Source of the DNA: Drosophila persimilis
Lineage: Eukaryota > Arthropoda > Insecta > Diptera > Drosophilidae
Direction of reading: 5' to 3'
Assembly (NCBI RefSeq): GCF_003286085.1
Contig: NW_020825288.1
Span: forward strand, 11,098,001 to 11,162,000
Length of the DNA stretch: 64,000 bases
In this document: piece after piece, positions 13,008 to 24,099 of the stretch
Position numbering within the stretch: position 1 is the first letter of the stretch
Layout of the letters: every line of letters starts with the position of its first letter
Program-made: the position numbers and the translations under genes
Notes under the pieces: model-generated
What the model saw: only the letters and a program-made list of their open reading frames with translations
The model's database searches: none
What the model was told of the DNA's origin: nothing

Positions 13008-13794
13008 TTTAATGTAGCTCGTTTCGTGTCGTTTCGTTCAGTTCCGTTCCGTCTGTGCAGTTGCAAAAATTGCTCCGTCGCACGGCCTTGTTTGTGAATT
13101 GTGAATTGTAAAAAAAACGTGAAACAAAAGCGACGATGCATAGCGGAGTACACGGCTCAGGACGAGGGCAAGCGTCGCGTCGGAAGAACAAGGATGAGAA
13201 TGGGAATCCGAATAAGGATGCGAATGCGAATGCGGATGAGGATGCGGATGCTGTTGAGGACGATGTGCCACGCGTGACAGCTGGACAATGACAATGTGTG
13301 TAATTGTGTGTGTGCGTCGGAGTGTATTTGTGCGACGGTTTTCTAAGCCCTCGCGTTTTTCTTTTCATTTCAGTTGTTTGTATTTTTTTTTTTTTTTGTA
13401 TATTTTGTTTTTGTTTCTGTATTTTTGGACGCCATGGAGAAACCAACAAAAAATCATTTGTTTCTTGTTGGCTCAGCGCACGCTAAATTAATTCCAACCG
13501 CTGGCTGATGGGCGAACAAAAAACGCTCCCCAAAACGGAAACGGAACTGTGCCCGAGATGTCAGCAAAGTCGTCACAAGTCTACAATTGCCGTGTTACTT
13601 CTGACAAACACATGGTCTACGTGGCATGCCTCATGCCACAGTCCGTCCACAATCCTTGGTCTGTACTACAACGTGCCTTAGCTCAGGTCGACCCTAAAAC
13701 ATTGCCTAGTTTAAGCAATCGTTCGCACTATTTTAAAGCATTTCTTCTGATAACAGCATATGCAGAATAAAACATATTTTGTTTTTGCTTTCTT

Positions 13795-13920
13795 GGGACC
13801 GACTTTGGGTTTCGTGAAAGACTGTGTATTTTGTTGTCAGAATCTACGGACGAGAAGTTAGTTTCCTCTGCGCTTCAATAAAGACTGTGTTTATTGTTGT
13901 TGGATTCTGGGGACCGACTC
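13795..13920. repeat. Short internally duplicated block, possible element remnant
   Basis: Two partial direct copies about 63 bases apart share AAAGACTGTGT followed by a T/G-rich run and a GAATCT/GATTCT block. GGGACCGACT flanks both sides (13795 and 13910). An AATAAA is embedded in the second copy. The arrangement recalls a polyadenylated long-terminal-repeat or satellite fragment, but I cannot name a family. Confidence 0.35.
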
Positions 13921-14297
13921 CGCTTTTTTGGGCCACACGCAATTAATCATTAATCAATCAAATTCATTATTGACGGATTGCTTTTTGCTAGAACTCAATA
14001 AAAACTGACTATTTTCAAAGCATGCCACATTTGGAAGGAGTAAAGTACGCAATCTACATGGTTTGAAACGATCTATCATTCCAATATTACTATATACCTT
14101 CATAATTCCAACGAACGGAGGGTATCAAAATATAAAATTTCCCATCGGTTCGTTCTGTTCTTTTGAAATTGTAAAACCGAAATACACAAAACAAAGACTT
14201 CAACTTGTGCACAACTGTCACTTTTGTTTCATCAAATGTCATCGCAGAAACCGGAACAAAACCACAAAACGACATTGCCCCCGTCGTCTCTCTTTCT

Positions 14298-14308
<11 letters not shown>

Positions 14309-14331
<23 letters not shown>
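14309..14331. repeat. (AC)n microsatellite
   Basis: About eleven uninterrupted AC units, with further interrupted CA units just downstream near 14370-14382. Confidence 0.9.
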
Positions 14332-15439
14332 ACACACAGAAAGAGGACGAATGAAATTACAGCAACAACACACACACACACATCTTTGTGCTACACACGG
14401 AATGTATGTTCGTATCACAGTTGTGTGCGGCATGAACGATGGATGGTTTTTTAATTGCCGTTTCAATTTTCGTGTTGCAACGCGTCCTTTGCCTATGCTT
14501 GCGCAAGCTTCCACCTCGCACTGGAGCTCGCCTTCGTCCTGGTCGTTCTACTCCTGCGCCTGCTCCTGCTCCTGCTCCTGGCCGTGGCAGGGCAAGTCCT
14601 TTACCCTTCTCCACTTTTGTGCTATACCTACGATGTAGTACCAGTAGTTAAGGGGGAAAATTCGATACTGTACACGGCACGCAAGAACTGTTTGACAGCC
14701 GCAGTCACAATTGAATTTGCTTTATTGCCGTTTTCAGCATTCGGCTTTTATATTGATTTTGGCCAAGTTCTGACGCTGCCGCTTCCGCTGCCGTTGCTGC
14801 TGCTGCAGTTACCGAACCAATTGACGCCCCATGCCGAAGCGAATGTCTCTATTCATTCCCCCCATATGCTATTGCGAGTAAGGTGCATGTACAACTCGAT
14901 TGCCACACCCACTGGCGTGTCTTTAATCATTAGGTGGAAAATTTTGAAGTTCTGCCCCACCGACAAGCCCATACAAAATGGAAATGGTTTGTGGGTCAAG
15001 TCAGGCCAGACGCAGACGGGGAAATGAGAAAGAGAAAGCTGCACAGTATGCAAAAGGTAATCAAGGTAAAGCCAATCCCACAATTGCAACCAAAGCCTTT
15101 GTTAACTAGCCCTGCACTCAGTCCAGACTAGACCAGGAGCAATGAGTTCGTCTTAAGTGAAAGCTCACTTGAACTTGTTCGAATAGCTACAGAAGTGGGC
15201 CAGAAGGATGCTGCTTCATTATCTAAGCTACCAGCAGGTAAACACAGTCGGGGAAGAAACAGAAATAAACTCGAGAGCTGTAGAGCTTCGTAACCAATTA
15301 AGCCCCAATTTTAGTGAACATTTTAAGATTAAAAAATTGCCTCTCTCTCTCTATCTCTTTGAGAATCTCATCTCCTATCTGTAAAATCTTCATATCTTCA
15401 TATAAGGTACTGAATAATGTTTAAATGAACCTTTAACCA

Positions 15440-15445
15440 TTTATT
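15440..15445 (-). terminator. Poly(A) signal for Obp83b
   Basis: AATAAA on the minus strand, 58 bases beyond the Obp83b stop codon. Confidence 0.55.
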
Positions 15446-15502
15446 AAGCTTAATATAAACACACATTCACATAAACATAAATATTGCAAAGACATTTACA
15501 TC

Positions 15503-16043
15503 TTAGACCAAGAAATAGTGGACAGGATCAGCCTTCTTCCAGCATTGATGGAACCACCAGGCCTTGTGGCACAAGGTGTCGCCCTCCGGATGGATGCAAC
15601 CCTTGGAGGCCTCCATCAATACGTTGCGCAGCTTTTCCGAGGGAACGGCATTGAATAGCTTCTCCATATGTACATCGCCATTATCATCGACCACTTCGAA
15701 CTCGTGGAAGAGACAGTTCATGTAGCACTTGAGATTCTCGTCCTCGTGTATCTCTCCGTCGCTGAACTCCTTGATGGCCGCTAAAGAGACAGAAATTGAA
15801 GAGTAATCGAAAAAATGGTAAAGAGTAGGACCTACCATCAGTGACACCAGTTTTTGGGGCACAAATATCGTGGAAGTGTTGGGCCAATTTTAGAATTGCT
15901 GGCGGTGGATACTGCGGCGAGAGATAATAACTGATAAATGGCACAAGTGTCATGAATCCACTACAAACCTCAGCATCCCGTCTGGGTCCCTGGGCAGCTA
16001 CACAGCCAAGTAGCAGCATGAGAAGAGCAACAGATTTCATCAT
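15503..16043 (-). CDS. Obp83b: Odorant-binding protein Obp83b (OS-E type), three coding exons
   Basis: Coding exons: 15969-16043, 15836-15911 and 15503-15780, giving 142 residues. All borders have GT/AG and the phases match Obp83a (phase 0, then phase 1). Residues 1-17 form a compact signal peptide ([18 protein letters not shown]). The mature protein has the six OBP cysteines (HDIC, CYMNC, then KGC-X8-C-X8-C) and ends VHYFLV. It is a secreted odorant carrier of sensillum lymph, the tandem duplicate of Obp83a. The protein is about 70-80% alike in exon 3 by eye. Unlike Obp83a, the last codons are continuous with exon 3, so there is no fourth exon. I chose the ATG at 16043 and not the in-frame one at 16088, because the latter lies at or upstream of the likely transcription start (TATA-like and initiator motifs at 16080-16106). 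Two methionines in tandem leave a one-residue ambiguity. Confidence 0.93.
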
Positions 16044-16070
16044 TTTCAGGCAACAAGTTTTCAAAAACAC

Positions 16071-16106
16071 TGAGCCGACTGACGGCAAAGGACTGGCCTT
16101 TTATGA
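16071..16106 (-). promoter_or_regulatory. Obp83b core promoter: TATA-like box and initiator
   Basis: On the minus strand TCATAAAAGGCC (from 16106) is followed by TCAGTC at 16082-16077 and CTCAGTG a few bases further. Both match the Drosophila initiator TCAKTY or come close to it. The spacing of roughly 25 to 33 bases suits a TATA plus Inr promoter. It would give a 5' UTR of about 30 to 40 bases before the ATG at 16043. Confidence 0.45.
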
Positions 16107-16109
16107 GAT

Positions 16110-16860
16110 TTGCAGCCCAATGCTACAGATGCGATACGATATTGAACCATGATGACTGTCATTAGAGACACTCCAAACGCACACTAATTGCAGGTTGCAA
16201 TTGCAATCGAATTGCGAATGCATTTGGCAGCACGCGAGCGCGGACAAATGAATAAATGACAGCATACAGAGCACCAATTGATGGCGAAATCTCAAATGAA
16301 AACTAAAAACCAGAAACATATATATTAAGCGATGATTGTATGTGGCAGCGACTAAACTTTTTCGAATATCGAATGTGGGCGGATGCATCCCCAGGAGGCT
16401 GGGCCGATCCGAACACTTTATTTTTTGTGGGCGTTGCAGCACGCACACGATACGAGTGGAGTGTAGGGAAAGTGACTTCTGTTCTGCTCTGCGGAGGGAA
16501 ACATGTCATAAAAGTCAAATAATGCTTGGCAAAAAAAAAAAATACATGTCAAATTCAATTCAAAATTGCGTTTCTTCTGACATGCCCGCATCAGCGAATT
16601 CGCGCAGACAAAAGTGAAATATTTGAAATGCTCAACATAACTCAATTGCCTTGAAGTGGGGCTGGGGCTAGGGCTAGGGCTGGGGCTAATGCTGGGGCTG
16701 ATGTTTGGCTGTATGGCTGCGTGGCTGCGTGGAACGCAATCAATCAACGCTGTGCTCCTGCAAATTTATTACAATTTTTTCAATATACAATTTGAAATAT
16801 GAACAGTAGAATTCAGTAGCTTCAATCCTAGCACTGATTATGCTCTCTTTCTATGACCAA
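16110..16860. other. Upstream flank of Obp83b, no gene
   Basis: No coding signal. It includes a GGGGCTAGGGCTAGGGCT-type G-rich short repeat at about 16657-16705. The rest is AT-rich and ends at the border of the DINE-like element. Confidence 0.5.
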
Positions 16861-17810
16861 TTTTTATACCCAATACTCAAAATGAGTATAGGGGTATATT
16901 AGATTTGTGGTGAAAATGAATTTATATAATGTCCAGAAAGAATCGTTTCCGACCCCATAAAGTATATATATTCTTAATCAGCATCAATAGCCGGGTCGAT
17001 TGAGCCCTGTCTGCCTTTCCGTCCCTATCAGCGTCTAGTGCTCAAAGACTATAAAAGCTAGAGCAACGACGTTTTATATCCGTACTTCTGTGATATGTCA
17101 CTGCTACAAGTATATTTCAAAAATTTGCCCCGCCCCCACAAAGGGCGAAAATCTGTGGCATCCACAAATTCACAGATACGAGAAAAACTGAAAAAGCAGA
17201 ATCGTAGAGGATGACTATATGTTCTAGAGTGTAAAATCTGAGCCAGATCGTATAATTATTATAGCCAGAATCAAGAAAACAGTTTCATTACTTCTCGCTC
17301 TGTATCTCTCTAACACACAGGTTTCATGGTCGGTTTTGCCTATTGCAAAATGTGAGTTCCAGGATCTCAGAGACTATAAAAGCTAGAGCAACCAAAATTT
17401 GGTATCCACACTCCTGTGATATCGAACCTTGACCATTTTGTGTCAAAATTTCGCCACACCCCCTTCCGCCCGCGCAATGGACGAAAGTCTGGGGCATCCA
17501 CAGATCTCAGAGACTATTAAGGCTAGAGCAACCAAATTTGGTATCCACACTCCTGTTAGACCTCACTATAAAACGTATATCTCAAAATTCAGCCACCAAC
17601 AAAAGACGAAAATCTGTGGCATCCACAATATTGAAGATTCGAGAAAACTAAAAATCAATTTGCAGTGGCTACGCAGCGCTTTCGCACGCACTCTGCGTCG
17701 TGTCGCTTCATATTACCGGCGTCTGCCGGAGGAGAGCCATACTGACTAGGTATCGGGAATAAATGTAGAGTTGCGGGGTCCGCAGCAACTCACAACGTTC
17801 CCCCTCGTTT
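16861..17810 (+). mobile_element. DINE-1/SGM-like non-autonomous (Helitron-type) element, near full length
   Basis: It begins TTTTTATACCCAATACTCAA, with a short subterminal inverted pair (TATACCC ... GGGGTATA) typical of these elements. The interior shares long blocks with the copy at 26931 (GTCCAGAA-GAATCGTTTCCGACCC; ATCAGCATCAATAGCC). Within it a degenerate subrepeat containing GACTATAAAAGCTAGAGCAA occurs three times (about 17047, 17370, 17507). It ends in CAGCAACTCACAACGTTCCC. Such short elements are moved in trans, and the small open frame inside (17429-17749) has no transposase similarity. Family naming is from memory of obscura-group dispersed repeats. Confidence 0.8.
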
Positions 17811-20221
17811 TAATTTATAATGTGTTCCCACGAAGGGTTAGTGCAATTTAGCTCTTCGATTCTTAGGTCAGAATCTTAACATACATTGAGGAAGGAGTGC
17901 ATTTTCTGACTAATTGGAAAGCTCTTTGCTTTGAAATATCCTTCTCTTTGTAAGTTTCTCCTCCACTTTTGCTCCTTAGTACAATGGCAAATAATTCCCT
18001 ACACTGAGGGAAAACTCCTGAGGAAAATATTCTAAAGGTAACTAGAAACTGATAATAAGATCATGCCAAAGACAATGTGAACAAAAAATAATGATTTAGA
18101 TGAACTTATTGCTGGATCCACTTTTTAAAGCCCCGCTAAGAAATTCGTGTACCAAGGAAATGGTACAACAACATTGTTACAAACACCTCATACACAATCT
18201 TATTGAATCATTTTCTTTTGGGACACTATACATTTAACTTAATATTTTTTCCATAGTGTATTCAATGCACTTCAATGAACTGTGAAATCAAAGCAATTTC
18301 TATGCACTGCTCTCAATCGGCTTTGCATACGTAAGAGTATTCATCGCACTCGTGGCAGCACTGTTGCAGTGCCAGCTGCTGCTATGGAAACTGAAACTGC
18401 AACTGCAACTGCAACAGTACTTCCAGTGGGGCGGGAGTGGCATATAATTATGGGAAAAGCACAGCTTGCATGCAGTTGGGGCTGTCGGCCACATATTAAT
18501 ATTATTATGACGCCATTAATGCTTGTCGATGCATAAAATTATAGATGCGCTCTTTAGATAGTGCTAATTAAATAATTAAATATGCTTTAGGTCATTGCCA
18601 GTCAGCCAATTTATGAGCCCCATCGATCAGGCGCGACAATTATGCATTTCCAGATGGCAGCAGCTGCTTGGAATATATTTATCACTTCTTTTTTTCAAGC
18701 TCCCCGCTGTCTGCCCCTTTATGCATGTTAAAGTTATATTTGCGAAAATTTTATAATAAAAATAAACTATAAGTCCTAAATAAATCCCAACTGGCTTCAA
18801 CTGATCCCTAGTCCACGTTCAAATGGCAAAATAATTCTGCAAAGTAATTCATTAGGAGCTGCTCCTGCCGTATCTGCTGGGGCAATGCCCTACCTTGGCG
18901 ACAGCCTTGAGTCCGACATCCTCTGCTCCTGGGATGCATCCATTCCTCCCTTTTCAAGCAAAGTTTTCGTTGCATTTCAGCATTTACTTTCCCCTTCCAA
19001 AAGCCTTTGAAGAATTAGATACAAGAGAACTCCCTCAGTGACAGATGGCGTTGCGACCAAAGTTTCACTTCAGCTACTGGCGAGGAGGCTAATTTGGATG
19101 GCATTTACTCGTACAATAAATGTACAAATTTCATCAGCTTTTCTTAGGTAATCGTTTCCCCAGATACTGCACCGGTGGACAGTGCACTCAGAACTCTCAG
19201 AACCCTCAAGAACTCTAAGCTGTGAAGAATCTGAAGGAAGGGAAAATTCCATCATTCAATTGGACACAATTTCCGTATGGTACAAGGTATAAGTAGTTGG
19301 CCAAAATGTCAGCATAATATTTTAATCCGATGAAGCTTATTTCTTGGCCATGTTTACCGTAACCGCCGCGACTCCGCAACCAACATGCCAAAAAATGCTA
19401 AATGTTGAGGACAACTGACACAAGCGGAGGTCACACGTGACATCGATAGGAAACCGCTGCTAAAGGGATTGAAGCAGCTTAAGTAGCTGTAAGCTGGCTA
19501 TCGATGCACGTGAGTGGCGTGGATGTCAACGGGGCTTAGTGGCTCAGTGGCAATCACGTGCCAAAGAAAATTGAAAGACTTATGCGGGAGCCGGACTCTG
19601 CCAAAGGCAGCTCCATCGGACCAATTATGGTAAAGGAATCGCTATAATTAACCTCCTGGCATGAGGTCCGTCATTTGCCAATCAAACATCACTCTGGAAG
19701 GCGCGAAAATGCATAGCCATGAAAGGAAACTCGAGTAGCAAATAATAATCATGCGCCACGTTGGCCAAGATGGCGACAACGATCTATGGGAAAATGGCTT
19801 TCTTGCATGAGCACGGACGGTGGAGGCAACAAGTTAATAGTAATAGCCCGCTACAAATACAAATACAAATACAACACGCACAAACCCATTAAAAATAATG
19901 TGAGGCAAAACACGTCCCCCCGTCACACCCCAGCACCCGGCCAGAAAGGAGTCTGAGCACCATCATTTGTCGCACACGAAACGCGTTAATTATGGCCATT
20001 GCAGTTTTTCCTCTCTCCCGCTTTCCCCACCCACAGCATTCATTAATTATTATGCAAGCTAAGCGCTCGGCAAAAGTTTTTGGACAGGGCCCTCTCGCAT
20101 ACTTTGACATGCAAGCGCAAAGTGTCAAATTAATTTTTAATCGCCCACCCAAGCCTCACCTCACGCTTGAATGTTGCCAAATAATAGATTTAGATGGGGA
20201 ACGAGGCAAGCCAGGACAAAG

Positions 20222-20283
20222 GCAATGGCAGTGGCAGGGGCAGGGGAAGTGCCAGGGGCAGTACCAGGGGCAGTGCCAGGGGG
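20222..20283. repeat. Degenerate GGGGCAGT/GCCAGGGG minisatellite
   Basis: Repeated CAGGGGCAGT and GCCAGGGGCAGT blocks, G-rich on the plus strand. Confidence 0.75.
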
Positions 20284-20758
20284 AGTGCGTGCATTGTAAT
20301 TAAAGCTTTTGGGTCAGCAGCAGGAGCAGGAACTTTGGGTCAGCTCACAGCAGCTGGCCTCAGAATTTAATGCAAATAGCCCCACAAAAGGTCTGACATC
20401 AAGTTGTACCCATTCAGGATGACATGTGTGTGGTCACTGACCAAGGATCTTCCATCGCCCTAGCCACCATTGCAGCCTCCTACCTCCATATGGTTGATTG
20501 TTTGACTTGAGCTTAGTCGGTTTTGTCATCGCCACAACCAACACCATCATCATTTCATCATTGCCAACCGCTTCGGGCCATAACAACGCTCTTTAATGCA
20601 GCGACAAGCATCTGACAGCAATCTATTGACATTTGACACTTGCAAATTAAACGCTTGAAGGCAACAACAGCAGCAGCAGCACCAAACAGTAGCAGCAGCA
20701 CCAGCAGAAGCACCAACAGCAGCAGCAACAGAATTTATTGACACCTTATTTGGGGCCC

Positions 20759-20783
20759 ACACACACACACACACACACACACA
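20759..20783. repeat. (AC)n microsatellite
   Basis: About twelve AC units following a CAG/CAA-rich block. Confidence 0.9.
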
Positions 20784-23700
20784 ACACGGGCCAACTCGTT
20801 TTGCGGTCTGCACATGCAATTTACATGTGTAATTTTTTGGCCGGCCCATCATGAAAAGTTGCAGAACCGCAGGACCATCAGCAGCAGCAGCAAAAGCGCA
20901 CATGACAGCTGGACGACAACTTCGTTAAACGAGCTACAGTCTGCAAGCCCTACACTGAGCCAAATTCGGCAATTTTCAATGGATTTTAGTAGAAACTGTT
21001 TGCCATTTATATGAAAATTAATACTTTTGTAAGAATTTATCTACAAAAGGTAAACGCTTTGGCCCTCCATTTATTCCTTGCTTTAGATTTTTCACGTGTA
21101 CAGACTGCCGAAGCTGGTGAGCCCAGCTATGTGTGTGAGTTAGGGACCCTTTTGCTTTTAGACATAATCGATTTAGTGTTGCCAGGATTGTGTTACCATA
21201 TTCTAGGACACGCATTTCATCAACGCAGTGTAACTCTTCTTCTCACGGCAACTGGAATAACCATCTCCAATGAATTATAATTAATGGTTGCGGCTTGAGC
21301 GGCGGCTTAGCATTTGTAAATTTATAGCGGGGCCACTTGGAAATTGCTTGGGCACAATAAATTTAAATTAGCACTAGGCACAGGACGGGGCCAAAATACA
21401 CACAATAAATAACTTGGGCAAGGTCGTCCTCGTCCTTTGGCAAAGGATCCGTCAGCCCATTGGAATTTAGTGAAGAAATTATATATTTTTATTGCCTCTC
21501 ATTATTGTTGTGATTATTATTAATGCCGAGAGCCTAACTTTTTTGCCACCTTTTCACGGTTTGGCTCGTTTCGGTTCGGTTTGGGTTCTAAAAACGCTTC
21601 TCAAAGCCCGTCAAAGCGCACAAAACTTGCGTCATTAACATATTCACAGTCTATTAATTTGCTGAGAGCGTGTTGTACTCGCCATTGCATTCCAGTCTCA
21701 AGTCGCCTTTGCCGCCGCCATCGCCATCGCCATCGTCATCAACATCAACATCTCATGCCCATTCTCGTTGGTTAGTTTCTCTCTCTCCGGGCACATAATT
21801 AGAAACTTTTGCACTTAAATGCAAGTTGAGCATGCGGGCCACTCGAATGAAAGCATTAAGCCAGAGTGCAAGCCAAGCACACATTTCGAAAAATGGTGCT
21901 CTAATAGCTGTGTACTGTATATGGAACTAGAAAGGGAAATAGAACTGCAACTGAAACTGAGACTGAAACTGGGAACTGGGTCGGTCTTCCGCCGAGGATT
22001 TCTTCGAGTTATTAGCTAATGCTAATTGACCCAAAAGGTCAGTAAATAATTCAAAAATTCTGGAGACTTTTAGTAGCAGCAGCTTCGGTTACAGAGCTCC
22101 TGTTCCTCCTGCTTTTATCCCTGCTCCACTTAGTGGAATAATGAGAATGACATTGATTCATTATAAAAATGTCCCATAGACGATTTGTGGATATAACAAT
22201 CAGTATTATCAGCGAAAAGCTAATAGAACTATGGATACCCAAGGGGCTTTAACAGGTATGCCCAGGCGAATTTCCAGATTTATAAAAGCAATCAGATGGA
22301 GGAGAACCCACCTTTTACGATCAGCATAGCTCCCATTAACCCCTTTTTAATGACCCTATGGTCCCCTCTCCCCTCTAGGGAACACTCCATTAATCGTACA
22401 TGACTATGGGGAGTAGTATGGGGAAATTTAGAGAAAATTCAAATGATTTTTCGATAATTGCACTAACTGGTTATGGGCGAGTGGTTCGCCTCATTTTCTG
22501 ACCACTTGGCTTGCAAATTTACCGTTATGCATTTTGGCATTAAATTTGCTGATAAATACATACATGAAATTGTGTGACATTAAAAATTAATTAAGAGTAA
22601 AGCATATACAAACGCATTCAATTTGCGAGTATGTGCAAACGCCAAACAAAGTAAACTTAATTTATTTTTATTAAATAAATTGTCAAACGACAATGAGAGA
22701 GAGAGAGAGACTTTTCAGCTGTCCATCTATCTCTCTTGCTCTCGGAGAGAAATATATTTGTACGCAGAAAAAACATTGGAAATAAATATGCAAAAATTCA
22801 TTTAACACTTGGACACTCTCAAATTTGATACGCTAAACTGAACTGAGACCAGGATTGAGCAGAAGAGTTGAGCTGGGTGTTGGGTGCTGGGTGCTGGGTG
22901 TTGGCTGCTGGGGGGAAACCGCTTAAAAGTGTCCTAGCTCAGGATTGTCATTGATATTCATGAGCTTTTGGGCGTTTGAACTTGACAGTGATTAAGATTT
23001 GGCTGCCCCACAATCTAAGCGGTAAAAAAAAGGGAGAAAGCACGAAAAGCCTTCTGGCCTGGCATTTGCTTTACAAATGTAAATTAGACCGCCATTTTTT
23101 TGGCCAGATATTTTAATTTAGTCTGTAAAAATGACAGGGCCACAAACAAAAAGCAAAAGCAAAGGCTGTGCTGTGCTGTGCCGCACAGCAGGGGAGTGTA
23201 GAAGGGCAGAAGGACTCGCTACCGGCAGCCAGCAGCTGGAGCAGCGTTTGCCTTTTGTTTTCCGTAAGCGAAACCATCTTGGATCTGGTGGATGGAGGAT
23301 GGTGGATGGTGGATGCTGGCCCTTTTTTGCATTTTGTGGCGTTGATTTCGCAAGTCAAAAGCTTGGTTACAGCAAAAGGGTTTGCCCACGCTATGGAAAT
23401 TTTTTTGTTTCCCTAGCGAAGCCCCATGTCCTGTTCGTCCACCCTCCTGTCGAATTTCTATGCTAAAATGTTTGAGAAAAAAAGATTGGAATGAAACCAA
23501 ATAAATGCAAACGATGTCAATTTAATGGCTGCTGTTTCTGTTGTGGCGACTCCGGCCTAGCCCCTCCTAAGCGTAATGTGTAATGTCATTTTGGAAAGTC
23601 CTGGCTAGGGACAGACTTTACCTTTAAAGTTTTTTATCTGGTCTCTGCAGCACTGCCGCTGCAGCGGACAGGGCAAAAAGTAAACTCTAATTATAGCTGG

Positions 23701-24040
23701 CCAGAAATGTTTATAATGAATGAGAGTTTTGCTGCGTTTTCTATTTGCCCACTACTCAGGAGGGCTGCTCTTAGTATTTGGCTTTTTTGTTCTTCTACTT
23801 TTCGTTTGCCTTATTAAAACTTTCTGTCAACTTGCAAGGCGTTTACTGGCTGGCCAGGCACTCGTTTCTTTCCCGGCTTTAAGCTTACCCCCGCCGTTCA
23901 TCTGTTGCCATAGGATTGTACGACTGGGCCAAATGTATGTACCAAATTTATTTGGTTTTGCATGACAACAAGACAAGGCGGAAAGTCAGCCATTTAATTA
24001 GATTTAAATGCTGGGCGGACTGTCTAATGCGCAACCATTA

Positions 24041-24099
24041 CGGGTATGGGTACGGGTATGTGTACGGGTATGAGTACGGGTACGGGTACGGGTACTGGT
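24041..24099. repeat. (GGGTAC/GGGTAT)n hexanucleotide repeat
   Basis: About nine GGGTAY or closely related hexamers in a row on the plus strand, with slight variation, grading into CTGCTACTGG and CTGCTG repeats. Confidence 0.85.

Larger units (their letters stand above)
13008..15439. other. Intergenic region between Obp83a and Obp83b
   Basis: This contains the 5' UTR and promoter of Obp83a at its left end and the 3' flank of Obp83b at its right. No gene is supported. Sequence between 13795 and 13920 contains a short direct duplication (GGGACCGACT at 13795 and 13910; AAAGACTGTGT at 13817 and 13880) that looks like an old element remnant. A CA microsatellite lies at 14309-14331 and a CTG/CCTG-rich stretch at 14560-14590. 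Enhancers for antennal expression of either Obp gene would be expected here, but I cannot point to one. Confidence 0.5.

Noticed and set aside
17429..17749. 106-codon frame inside the dispersed element
   Set aside because: Falls in non-autonomous element sequence made of subrepeats, with no transposase or replication-helicase motif.
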